64,000 nucleotides of DNA from Hydrococcus rivularis NIES-593 (GTDB lineage: Bacteria; Cyanobacteriota; Cyanobacteriia; Cyanobacteriales; Microcystaceae), in the NCBI RefSeq assembly GCF_001904635.1, contig NZ_MRCB01000001.1, positions 1-64,000 of the forward strand. The letters are read 5' to 3'. The notes beneath the pieces are model-generated. The model had not been told where the DNA came from. It saw nothing but the letters and a program-made list of their open reading frames with translations, and did no database searches. Below are positions 8,239 through 16,593 of the stretch, in pieces. Position numbers and translations under genes: made by a program. Position 1 is the first letter of the stretch. Each line of letters begins with the position of its first letter.

Positions 8239-8555
8239 TTGATATCATTTTTGATATCGACGTATTGATTTTACAAGGTTTGGCAGAAGGGTGGAATTTA
8301 CTGAGTATTAATTGTGTTCATTTTTGTCATAATTGTCATATATCAACACAATTTGTGACGGGAGCGATGGACTATGCTCCAGGCGATCGCCTACAGCAGG
8401 CACAAAAGAAAGGATACGAAAAGCCACTCTACACCTCCACACTATTGCTATGCTTGCTCAACAGAGAAAGTCGGGAGTATGATCTGAGGAGACAGCAATA
8501 ATTCTAAGAGATAGTATCAAAGCGTGAGATTCTCCCCAAACTTGCTTTAGTACTA
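8239..8555. other. Gap between recombinase and coiled-coil gene
   Basis: An open frame on the plus strand overlaps the start of the coiled-coil gene antisense and has no ribosome site, so it was not called. One GGCGATCGCC HIP1 site occurs at about 8382. Nothing else stands out. Confidence 0.4.
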
Positions 8556-9626
8556 TTATTGGCGATATCGTTTGAGGTTAAGAGAGCTAGCCTCATCTTC
8601 ACCCGCGTGTAGATAATTGTCTATCGTAATTTTCCCAGATGAATGTCCCAGAGTTTTGGTGATGACGTGAATAGGCGTGTTTTTCGCAGCATGGGTGGCG
8701 TGGCTGTGTCGCAACCAGTGTGGGGAGGGGATGCGACTTAACCCTGCTACTTCGGCAATGGATTTGATGATGCGGCGGATGTGGCGATCGCCGATGGGTT
8801 CACCCGTTTTCTGGCTTGTGAAAAGCGGCTCGGTTTTGTCTTTAGTATGTTGTCGATTAGCCAAAAGGTATTGGTAAAGTTCTATTGGTATGGGAACATC
8901 GCGCTCCTTGTCTCCTTTGCCTACCACTTTGATGTAAGGTAGCCCAGACTGATTTGAATGCATGGTAGCCCAGGTTAAACCACTCTCACCTACCCGAATA
9001 GCACCGTAGTAAAAAAGCTCCAGAATTAGTTGGTTGCGTTGCGCTTGTATCTTTTTGTGAGGAGTGGGGGCTTGTTCTACAACTTGTGCAGCTGCGTCGA
9101 ATAGCATTTCAATCTCAGTTTCAGTCAGGGTGCGCTCCTTAATCTTTTTGCGCTCCGGAGGTACTTTCAACAACATTGTAGGATTTGCCCGCAAGTAGCC
9201 TACATCGCAAGCGTAGCGCAGAAAGCTTTTAAGGGAAGCAAGGCGACGGCGAACGGAAGCACGCGCAATTTCCCCTGTTTTCTCTTTTTTAAGTAGGTGG
9301 GCTTTGTAATTGTCCACATCTTCTTTGGTGGTGGTGTGCAGGTTTAAATTATCTAAGTCTGGATAGTCAATGCCCAGTCGCCACTGAACAAAGTGCATCA
9401 CGTCATTTCGGTATGCCCGTACAGTTTGCTCTGACTCCCTACTGGTGAGCCAACTAGAAAACAGTTCGCTGGTAGTTTCCGCCCCAGTGATTTTGGGTGT
9501 GCCAGTTGCCTGTACCACCGCTTCGACTGTTGCTTTAATCACCGCTAGTTGTTCCGGTGATAACTGAGCGATCGCAACCCCTAATTCTTCTGTATCTACA
9601 CCTGCGTCTGTACGTGATAACGTCAT
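8556..9626 (-). CDS. Tyrosine recombinase (XerC/D-like integrase)
   Basis: About 356 aa. An N-terminal SAM-like core-binding domain (LFSSWLTSRESEQTVRAYRNDV) precedes the catalytic domain. All catalytic residues are visible: Arg ~209 in YYGAIRVGESGL, Lys in VVGKGDKERDVPI, HxxR ~305 in HWLRHSHATH, His ~325 in LGHSS and nucleophile Tyr ~338 in TIDNYLH. ATG 9626 was chosen because GAGG lies 7 nt before it; an adjacent GTG at 9629 is possible. A Tn7-like element is inserted 23 bp upstream, removing the native promoter region but leaving the ribosome site. Likely role: integration or plasmid dimer resolution. Confidence 0.85.
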   Translation of the reverse strand: MTLSRTDAGVDTEELGVAIAQLSPEQLAVIKATVEAVVQATGTPKITGAETTSELFSSWLTSRESEQTVRAYRNDVMHFVQWRLGIDYPDLDNLNLHTTTKEDVDNYKAHLLKKEKTGEIARASVRRRLASLKSFLRYACDVGYLRANPTMLLKVPPERKKIKERTLTETEIEMLFDAAAQVVEQAPTPHKKIQAQRNQLILELFYYGAIRVGESGLTWATMHSNQSGLPYIKVVGKGDKERDVPIPIELYQYLLANRQHTKDKTEPLFTSQKTGEPIGDRHIRRIIKSIAEVAGLSRIPSPHWLRHSHATHAAKNTPIHVITKTLGHSSGKITIDNYLHAGEDEASSLNLKRYRQ

Positions 9627-9644
9627 CACACAGCCTCAAAATAA

Positions 9645-9649
9645 TACGC
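9645..9649. repeat. Target-site duplication, left copy (TACGC)
   Basis: TACGC directly precedes the TGT terminus at 9650 and is repeated exactly after the opposite terminus at 16015-16019. Five-base duplications are the rule for Tn7-like transposition. Confidence 0.9.
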
Positions 9650-9819
9650 TGTAGAGGAATAATAAAGTTCAACAATTTCAAGAGCTACAACCCTTAATTT
9701 TTGGTTATCCATCACAGATACCAGAAAAATAAAGTTGAACAATAACTGTCCTCAGTTGAGTTCAGTTTAGCAATGTAGAAGAGCGCGGGTCGATTTTTTG
9801 AATAAAAAAGTTCAACAAT
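9650..9819. repeat. Transposon end (tniQ side) with TnsB-site-like repeats
   Basis: Three direct copies of a 16-19-bp motif: AATAAAGTTCAACAAT at 9661-9676, AATAAAGTTGAACAAT at 9728-9743, and AATAAAAAAGTTCAACAAT at 9801-9819. An extra TGTAGAAGAG occurs at ~9775. Spacing is loose, as in one end of Tn7-like elements. Confidence 0.8.
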
Positions 9820-9830
9820 ATAGGGTCTGA

Positions 9831-11168
9831 TTAACCGGAGTCTTTTTCTACACTATCATTCAAAGACTTCCACAAAGCTTCTAGCTTACGCAACATAGTC
9901 GTTGGACTCTTGCTATAATTAAAACTAAGGTTGTACGCAGCTTGCTGAAAATTTCGTCTATCAACAACATTTAATTCCAAATACTTTTGTTCCCATAATT
10001 GACCAAACGTCACGATTCTTTCAAATCGAAACTTATCAACTTTAGTCAAATTCACGCCAATCTTACTATATTGAAAACCGCAATCACACTCAAAAGTGCC
10101 TATAGGATTTTTTATATAAGAATAGGTCGAATTTAGATCATTGCTTAAAAGCATGACTAACTTCGTAACTACAGAATGGAGATAGTGTTCGCAAGCAGGA
10201 TTTAGACAAAGCCAAGGCCCCTTACCAAAAGGTTTATATTTAGATTTACGAGCAAAAAATGTTGAAGGCGAATTCCTCAAAAATCTAATCATTAGCAGAT
10301 GCATTACCGGGTCAAAAACCTCCAAATGTAATCGAAAAATTTTAAATAAATTTATGTTATTATTACTGACATTTATACCAAGAGCCTCAAGAAATTCACT
10401 TCCATAAAAAGACAAAAATTTCTGTCGTAAACCTTGCTCATATACCTGACGGTCTAGAGTCGCTAAATTTCTCTTAATCAATAAAACTATATATTGGATA
10501 TGAAACCAATCTAATTCCTTAGAAGGAAGCGATTTGAAGTCACAGGTCATTAACCACTCAATATCAGATGCAATTAGGCGTAACCACTCTTTAGTGGATT
10601 CACTGTAATTTTTAGTTACATTCGATATAGGACAGTTTTCCAAACTAGCAATACCAACTTGATACCACTTATTATTCCAGATAGGTACAATACTATCGTT
10701 TAAGACAACATCATGAATTGTGCAGACAAGAACACCAGGTGTTTGGTGAAGTCGATGCCAATATGCCTCGCCAAATGTATGCAAGTTTTCAAAAAGGCAT
10801 TTTGGACAAAACCTAAAATATTTTGGCAGATAAACCGAGCTTGCTATTCCTCTATAAATATATGTCCCCAACTCTCCTTTCATGTAACCCAGAATAGCTG
10901 ATTTGCTGTCAGGCATAAAGACTGCATACATGGGGTACAGTGTATGTTTTTGGATTAGACTTTCTACCGTATGTTGAGAAAGCAACGGAAGATTTTTAAT
11001 TAAATAGGTTAAGTTATAGGGTAAGTCCGGCCTAACTATAGTATTCCGGGAATTGAACAATTCTTGCAACGTTTCATCAGGCTTTATATTACCACTTCTG
11101 GCATGATAACGTGCAAACACGCTATATAAAATCTCATCTGGGTAAGGCGTAGGGAAAAAACTGAGCAT
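9831..11168 (-). CDS. tniQ: TniQ/TnsD-type target-selection protein
   Basis: 445 aa. The start MLSFFPTPYPDEILYSVFARYHARSGN is the canonical TniQ opening. Zinc ligands include C121-P-K-C124 with C149 and H152 (GVLVCTIH), and a second ribbon, CLNPACEHYLH..FECDCGF, lies in the C-terminal half. TniQ/TnsD proteins choose the target and recruit TnsC. Size is between minimal TniQ and full TnsD, so the C-terminal part may bind DNA sequence-specifically. It is the last gene of the tns operon, 3 bp after tnsC, and the only target selector in the element. Confidence 0.9.
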   Translation of the reverse strand: MLSFFPTPYPDEILYSVFARYHARSGNIKPDETLQELFNSRNTIVRPDLPYNLTYLIKNLPLLSQHTVESLIQKHTLYPMYAVFMPDSKSAILGYMKGELGTYIYRGIASSVYLPKYFRFCPKCLFENLHTFGEAYWHRLHQTPGVLVCTIHDVVLNDSIVPIWNNKWYQVGIASLENCPISNVTKNYSESTKEWLRLIASDIEWLMTCDFKSLPSKELDWFHIQYIVLLIKRNLATLDRQVYEQGLRQKFLSFYGSEFLEALGINVSNNNINLFKIFRLHLEVFDPVMHLLMIRFLRNSPSTFFARKSKYKPFGKGPWLCLNPACEHYLHSVVTKLVMLLSNDLNSTYSYIKNPIGTFECDCGFQYSKIGVNLTKVDKFRFERIVTFGQLWEQKYLELNVVDRRNFQQAAYNLSFNYSKSPTTMLRKLEALWKSLNDSVEKDSG

Positions 11169-11171
11169 ATA

Positions 11172-12848
11172 CTACTCACCAATAAAAAAGTCTTTGAGTG
11201 GATCTTTAATAATCCCCAAAGCTTTCAAATCTTCACAAGCTGGAGTTTGATTTTTCTTCGCATTTTCAACAATAACTCGGATATCATTCTCCTGATACTT
11301 CGGTTGAAGTTTTATTTTTCGTTCTTGATGCTGAACTAGCTCTGCTGAAATATTACCGCATTGCAAAGCTAGTTTATAAGCCTCTTTAATTAGCACTTTT
11401 TTATCTGCATCTTCTCTATGAGAAGCAACAACTTTTTCGGCACAACTCTTGGCCGTAGCAGGTGGAACATCTAAATTAATCAGTTCAATAATTACATGAC
11501 GTAGCGTTGCTGATATGTGACCCATCCTCTGTGATGAGCGTGCTAATCTTCTCACTTCTTCTAAATCTGTTTCTTCAAGAGAATCCAAGCACTTATTGCG
11601 GTATAGATTTGTGTCCAATGGAGCAATATCTTTGTATTTCATCATCCATTTTTCATCCCCAGACCTAATAGCATCTAACATTGGTTTAACTAGATGCAGA
11701 CCGTCAGCAGCACAAGCGTGAATCAAGTCAACAGTGATTACTTCGCTCCCTAAAGCAATAGCTCTCCATTGCACCATTTTATAGAGTTTAATGACGATAT
11801 CAATAATTCCTTGGCTTTCATAATATAGAGCCGAGGTAATATTTGCAGTTAACGGTATATATTGTTTTGTCCACTGAAACTCCCACATTCCTTCGATAAA
11901 AAAGTTCCATTCCCGATTGTTTTCCATCCTGTCCCAAATTACTCCCCCTTCTCCCACACCTCTTCTCGCATTTCTAAAATTACCTTGAAGAATTGGGAAA
12001 GCCTCATTTGTACCAACGCGAATTACTGGGACTCCAATAATATTGTCCATTTTCACCAAAAAATTCAACATTTCGGAGCTATTTCTTCTGGCTGCTACTA
12101 AATTTTGCATTTCATCGATAACTAAAACTCCTAAATGTTGAGTGTGGGCAATTTGGGCAACTTGAGCCAGCATATAATCCTCAGAGTTGCGTTTTACCCC
12201 AAATTTTTGGAAGTTATTAGTGCCGAGTAATTTGTCAACGGCTCTGAAGAAGTCGATACACAAACCCTTCAAAGAACCGGCATGGGGACAGTCTACTTTC
12301 AACCAAACAATTTGGTAAACACTATGAGCTGGATGGACAATCACCTGGGGATATAAAGAGAGGATATTTAGGAGATTGGTTGTCTTGCCTATTCCTGACG
12401 GCCCAATGATTGTCAACCCAGATGCCGAGGTGGGAACATCTACATACTCCTCTAAGTTAAAACCTCCTCCAGAAAGCACCGCCTGATAAATTTGACCGCT
12501 ACGCAGTGCATATTCTGGTTGCAAAGGATTTCGCCTCAGATAACCTTGCATAATTAATACGCAAACTACCTGTTGTAAATCAACGGTTTTATTCAATGGG
12601 TCAAAATATCTCGATAGTCGCTCAATACAGTGAAATCTGTACTGAGGCTCTAGTTCTCTTTCTGAAGATTTGCACGTCGGAAGTCGTGTCACATACTCAA
12701 CAAATTTCTCTCTAGAAAAGATAGGAGGAAGAGAGCGAATTATTGGATTTGTATTATATTCAGACAACTTGTGGTCTCTGTATTTAGCAACAGCAGCCCA
12801 TTCCCCGTTGGGAATTTTAACCCATTCCCACTCATTCTCTATGTTCAT
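11172..12848 (-). CDS. tnsC: TnsC/TniB AAA+ transposition regulator
   Basis: 558 aa. Walker A GPSGIGKT lies at ~148-155 and Walker B VLVIDEMQN at ~240-248, followed by a sensor region (VIRVGTNEAFPIL). The length is that of TnsC with N- and C-terminal extensions that contact TnsB and TnsA, longer than TniB of TnsA-less elements. TnsC forms ATP-dependent filaments on target DNA, linking TniQ to the transposase. Its ATG overlaps the end of tnsB by 17 bp, so translation is probably coupled. Confidence 0.9.
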   Translation of the reverse strand: MNIENEWEWVKIPNGEWAAVAKYRDHKLSEYNTNPIIRSLPPIFSREKFVEYVTRLPTCKSSERELEPQYRFHCIERLSRYFDPLNKTVDLQQVVCVLIMQGYLRRNPLQPEYALRSGQIYQAVLSGGGFNLEEYVDVPTSASGLTIIGPSGIGKTTNLLNILSLYPQVIVHPAHSVYQIVWLKVDCPHAGSLKGLCIDFFRAVDKLLGTNNFQKFGVKRNSEDYMLAQVAQIAHTQHLGVLVIDEMQNLVAARRNSSEMLNFLVKMDNIIGVPVIRVGTNEAFPILQGNFRNARRGVGEGGVIWDRMENNREWNFFIEGMWEFQWTKQYIPLTANITSALYYESQGIIDIVIKLYKMVQWRAIALGSEVITVDLIHACAADGLHLVKPMLDAIRSGDEKWMMKYKDIAPLDTNLYRNKCLDSLEETDLEEVRRLARSSQRMGHISATLRHVIIELINLDVPPATAKSCAEKVVASHREDADKKVLIKEAYKLALQCGNISAELVQHQERKIKLQPKYQENDIRVIVENAKKNQTPACEDLKALGIIKDPLKDFFIGE

Positions 12849-15060
12849 TAAAATGCTCCTGGCGCTTCTTTCTCAGAAGCTCCAAATGGTCAGGCTGTAA
12901 TGATTTATTTTCTTTAGAGTCCGAATTTTTGCTCGGCATAACTGTCTCAGGAATAGGAGTTTCTGTCTTAGCTAACTCGAACCCCTCATAGTCGCGCCGT
13001 TTAGCCTTCTCTGAAGCTCTATTTCCCCTAATCCCAGCAACTTTTTGGTTATCACTTACCCTATTATCAACAGTTACAGAGGCTAAATCATTAGCTCTGT
13101 TGACAACATTTTCAATGTCAGCTATTAAGTCAACACAAGCTTGAAGTTCATTGCCTTGACTTTTCTGATAAAGCCACTCTTCATAAGCGAGTAAATATTC
13201 AATATCATGTATATTTTTCTGAGAATAACGCTCTTCTGGATCTAAAAGAAAGCACTTCTCAAAATCTCTACCATCAGGAGAGCGGACATAGATAAAATTG
13301 GGTTTACGATAGTCGTAAGAAATATCTAATAATTTATCTGATTTGGAGAGCAAATTACTTCTAGCTTTTTCAAACCAGAATTCTTTCAATGCCTTTTCAC
13401 AACTGTAATACATTCCCTTAAATTTGATGCCACGAGCAGTGATGGTCGCTTTATTACTTGGCATCAAATTTAGCTTGATGATATCTTCAGGAAAAGTCCT
13501 GAGTCTACCAGAACGATTTTCTATCCCCCACTTCCATAATTCTATGGGTATGGGATTTACATTATCAGTAATCATCATTTCTTCCCTATCATAACTGGCC
13601 AGGTAATGATGATTATTGTGATAGCGAATTAAGTGGATAATAATTTCAGTAAACTGCTCTATGTCAACTCTGCTATCAAGACGATAGTCTCGCCCCCCTC
13701 TTTGTCTAAAATCTGTGTCTATATAACCGGGTAAAAATGGTTTGACATGACCATGAATTGTACGGAAGTACCTCTCTACTAAACCCTTCCAATCAGCACG
13801 GTAAGGTGCAGCATTTTCAATTCGGACATTGAGATTTGGGATTAATGTCTCTACTGCCATCCCTGCAAGTTCGCCTCGGTCGCCCAAAATTGCATCTGGC
13901 AGATGGTGGCAAGGCCATTCCGTAGAGGAAATATTAATGCCATATTCCTGACAAAACTGTATTTTATCTGTGGCTGCATTAGCTAGAGCCATCATTGCTC
14001 CTGTCCAAGAAGGCCCCTCTAAACCAACATAAACCCCCACAATCATTCGGCTGAAAACATCAATGATTACATAAATTACTGGTCTGCCAATAATCCAGTT
14101 AGAGTTGTACTTGGAAACCAAATATACATCTGCAATTGTGGCATCAATTTGGTATCTAGAACCGGGACCAATGGTTTCCATCTTAGATGTTCCTAGAATT
14201 GCTCTATGCTCCAAAGCAAATCTTTTCGCTCCCTTTCGTTCTGTAATGCTTTTTTTGATATCTGATAGTTCGACTTCATACCAATATTTCAATTGAGTGA
14301 ATGTCGGCCTAAGTTCGGGGGGAATTAATAGGGATTTTTTTACACCATTTTCGTCATAACGAATATCTGATGAATAATATTCCCTAATCATTAATTTATA
14401 AGTAGTCCTTAAAGAATTCTGTTTGTCATTGTTGTAAAATTTGGCTATGGAAATTCTAAAAATTTTCAGATCATCGTCTGTTACATTAATCCCTACACCA
14501 ATTTCTGGTTCGTGGGCATATTTTCTTGGTCTTCCTCGTTTCTTTTCTCCACATTTTTTGGGCTTTCCGAGACCTCCACAATTTGAATAGTCAGGTAAAA
14601 GCGCATTTTGATTTTTCCCTCTCTGCCAGAATCTTCTCAAATATTCATAAACTGTTTTTTCGACTAATTTATTTTCACTTCTCCCCTGGTTATATTGTTC
14701 AACAACCTGCTTGATAAGCGAACCTCGTGACGAACGATAGTATATGTCCGGTTCTTTTTCAACCAGGGATGAAATTAGTGACCAAGCATTTTCTCTATAA
14801 TCTTTTTGTATCTTAGTTAAATCTTCATTACTCAAATGCCTTGCCCAAGGGTCTTGTTTAAGCTTCAATGCTTGTTCTGTATGAATTGCAACTCTTATTT
14901 CTGAAACTTTTTTCGCTTCGGGAAACCCTTTCTTAGCATTTATGTCAAAAACAAAGGCAATGTTATAACCAGAATCAATCCACAGAACTCTCTCAATCAA
15001 GTTGGGAGGGTTTGAGTCTATCCATTCTATGAGGTCGTTGACAAATAAATTATTATTCAT
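12832..15060 (-). CDS. tnsB: TnsB DDE transposase
   Basis: 742 aa with a retroviral-integrase-type catalytic core: Asp ~307 in YQIDATIAD, Asp ~392 in AILGDRGEL and Glu ~428 in WKGLVERYFRT, spaced as in Mu/TnsB transposases. N-terminal helix-turn-helix domains bind the end repeats (KTVYEYLRRFWQRG is in this part). The basic C-terminal tail is the TnsC-contacting region in relatives. It joins transposon 3' ends to the target. ATG start 21 bp after tnsA. Confidence 0.92.
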   Translation of the reverse strand: MNNNLFVNDLIEWIDSNPPNLIERVLWIDSGYNIAFVFDINAKKGFPEAKKVSEIRVAIHTEQALKLKQDPWARHLSNEDLTKIQKDYRENAWSLISSLVEKEPDIYYRSSRGSLIKQVVEQYNQGRSENKLVEKTVYEYLRRFWQRGKNQNALLPDYSNCGGLGKPKKCGEKKRGRPRKYAHEPEIGVGINVTDDDLKIFRISIAKFYNNDKQNSLRTTYKLMIREYYSSDIRYDENGVKKSLLIPPELRPTFTQLKYWYEVELSDIKKSITERKGAKRFALEHRAILGTSKMETIGPGSRYQIDATIADVYLVSKYNSNWIIGRPVIYVIIDVFSRMIVGVYVGLEGPSWTGAMMALANAATDKIQFCQEYGINISSTEWPCHHLPDAILGDRGELAGMAVETLIPNLNVRIENAAPYRADWKGLVERYFRTIHGHVKPFLPGYIDTDFRQRGGRDYRLDSRVDIEQFTEIIIHLIRYHNNHHYLASYDREEMMITDNVNPIPIELWKWGIENRSGRLRTFPEDIIKLNLMPSNKATITARGIKFKGMYYSCEKALKEFWFEKARSNLLSKSDKLLDISYDYRKPNFIYVRSPDGRDFEKCFLLDPEERYSQKNIHDIEYLLAYEEWLYQKSQGNELQACVDLIADIENVVNRANDLASVTVDNRVSDNQKVAGIRGNRASEKAKRRDYEGFELAKTETPIPETVMPSKNSDSKENKSLQPDHLELLRKKRQEHFNEHRE

Positions 15061-15081
15061 TCAATTTTTCCTAATGCCTTA

Positions 15082-15903
15082 TTACTTAATCATAATTTTT
15101 TGAATTGTTTGAACTGAAGGGCAGCTAGATATTTTGGTTGATTCCATATCCATTAATATTTCTTTGGTGGCAATCAGATGCTTAAAAAGCATTAGTGATG
15201 TCCCAGATTCTATATTCATTTCTCTGTCTAAAGCTGTTGTCACTTTGTTGATAGTGGCACTACTTTTTTGGAGCCGAGACTTTAAAATACTTGAGAGTCC
15301 TCGTAGTTCCTCAACTGCCATTTCGGTAGTCGCTTCTAACGAGTAGGAAGAATGAATCCACTCGATATTCAGAGCTAAAAGCCTGGGAATTTCTTTTTCT
15401 GTTACAATTCCCCAGTCAATATTTTGGTCAGCATAATAGCGTCTTTCTAACTCAAATTTCTCAGCTACTGATTTTTTTTCCAAATCTGAAGATGGTTTGA
15501 CTGTTCGAGCAATTTGAACTGACTTACCCGATTTATTGGCTGTTAGCATGAAGTCAGTAGTTAAAACGTAAGGTATACCGCTAACTGGGTCAGTGGGGTA
15601 TTTCATTCCCATGTCATTAGCGATACTCGTGCATAATTCTAGGTTGAGCAGGGGGAATTGCTCCCTGATATCTACGACAATATCTGACCACTCGAACAGA
15701 TAAAACAGTCGCCGCTCATGGTCTGATAAGAAATGATGCACTCGATTGGTCTTCCAACCAGGGCTTCTTGCCGATCTGCCCATTGAGGGGAAATCGGAGA
15801 CAGTGATCCAAGGCTTATACTTCTCTCCACTACCTTGACCGCGACCTTCTTTGATGTAGCGCTCAAACTTGGCTTGAGTCCACTCCTGCCTACCTCTCGC
15901 CAT
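15082..15903 (-). CDS. tnsA: TnsA endonuclease
   Basis: 273 aa from ATG 15903, chosen because AGAAAGGT precedes it and relatives begin MARGR; an upstream ATG at 15939 would add 12 residues. Restriction-like catalytic residues are visible: Glu ~62 in SDHERRLFYLFEWSD, Asp ~116 in LTTDFMLT and Lys ~134 in RTVKPSSDLE, followed by EKFELERRYY and WGIVTEKEIP typical of the family. TnsA nicks the 5' ends so that the element is excised completely. It is the first gene of the operon, and its start is only 45 bp from the nearest TnsB-like site, so TnsB binding could repress transcription (inference). Confidence 0.92.
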   Translation of the reverse strand: MARGRQEWTQAKFERYIKEGRGQGSGEKYKPWITVSDFPSMGRSARSPGWKTNRVHHFLSDHERRLFYLFEWSDIVVDIREQFPLLNLELCTSIANDMGMKYPTDPVSGIPYVLTTDFMLTANKSGKSVQIARTVKPSSDLEKKSVAEKFELERRYYADQNIDWGIVTEKEIPRLLALNIEWIHSSYSLEATTEMAVEELRGLSSILKSRLQKSSATINKVTTALDREMNIESGTSLMLFKHLIATKEILMDMESTKISSCPSVQTIQKIMIK

Positions 15904-15947
15904 AAAGCTTACCTTTCTGGATCTGCCCAGACCATGCACATCCAGAA

Positions 15948-16014
15948 ATTGTAGAACTTTTTTATTTATTGTTGGACTTTATTATTTATTGTTGAACTTT
16001 TTTATTCTTCTACA
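15948..16014. repeat. Transposon end (tnsA side) with packed TnsB-site-like repeats
   Basis: Three tightly packed copies of the same motif, inverted relative to the other end: 15948-15966, 15968-15986 and 15988-16006 (ATTGTTGAACTTTTTTATT and variants), then TTCTACA to the tip. Dense sites at one end and sparse sites at the other is the usual Tn7 asymmetry. The promoter of the tns operon must overlap this region. Confidence 0.8.
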
Positions 16015-16019
16015 TACGC
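16015..16019. repeat. Target-site duplication, right copy (TACGC)
   Basis: TACGC directly follows the ACA terminus at 16014 and matches 9645-9649 exactly. Confidence 0.9.
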
Positions 16020-16032
16020 GGGATAAACCCGC
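16018..16032. other. GC hairpin at the transposon insertion point
   Basis: GCGGG-ATAAA-CCCGC is a perfect 5-bp stem with a 5-nt loop whose edge overlaps the duplicated target bases. Before insertion it lay about 30 bp upstream of the tyrosine recombinase start. It may be a terminator remnant, a recombinase site or the target signal; this is not decided by sequence. Confidence 0.5.
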
Positions 16033-16593
16033 TTTAGCCACCCGAAATAAATGTCCGATAACGTTTGTTCCCAGACATTTTTAGTCTCATTCTACTCCCA
16101 CTTGCTAGTCTACTCACTACTAATGAAAAGGCTTTTGCTAAGTTAATTGAGATGTTAATTTATGTAAACGCACGAGTCGGTTTTCTGATACTCCTTTGTA
16201 AGTGCGTTCATCAGGCTAAGTATCAGAGACTACTATTATCATGTCGCATTCTTCCTCAGCAGCCCCACACATATAAACGGGAGCAACTGTTTAGGAGTGC
16301 GATCTGCGATCGCTCTTAGCGGGGCTTTGCCCATCGCCCCTTGGGCGGCTCCTTTGGGAGCATCACCTACGGTGGGCGGTTATGCCATTGCACCAATACG
16401 TGCAGATAATTCTAGTGAAAGCGCAATTATTAACCTACCTGTCTACACCGTAAAATCCATCTTGTCAAGTCTAATTTGCTATTGAAATCCAGAAATCCTT
16501 TTCTAGTAAAGGCTACAGGTTTTAGGGGTAGACGGTAATTGCCAACCCACAGAACCTGTTTTTTGAAAATCCCTAGCGCTGCGATGGCGAATT
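16033..16593. other. Non-coding stretch with GC-rich palindromic repeats
   Basis: No convincing gene. Plus-strand frames at 16065-16319 and 16297-16485 lack ribosome sites and family-like content. Around 16300-16385 are short GC-rich inverted pieces (GGGGCTTTGCCC, GGGCGGCTCCTTTGGGAGC, CACCTACGGTGGGCGG) of the interspersed kind common in Nostocales genomes. Confidence 0.4.

Larger units (their letters stand above)
9650..16014 (-). mobile_element. Complete compact Tn7-like transposon (tnsA-tnsB-tnsC-tniQ)
   Basis: Boundaries are set by TGTAGAGGAATAATAAAG at 9650, the inverted TGTAGAAGAATAAAAAAG ending at 16014, and the 5-bp duplication TACGC outside both. The 6365-bp element contains only four genes in one minus-strand operon. 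There is no cargo, no cas gene, and no CRISPR-like repeat array. TnsA implies cut-and-paste transposition, unlike the TnsA-less V-K elements. Intact duplication and intact genes suggest a recent insertion. Confidence 0.93.

Noticed and set aside
9650-16014. CRISPR-associated transposon (CAST)
   Set aside because: No cas gene, no repeat-spacer array and no tracrRNA-like region lies inside the defined ends, and only one TniQ is present. It is described as Tn7-like without CRISPR.
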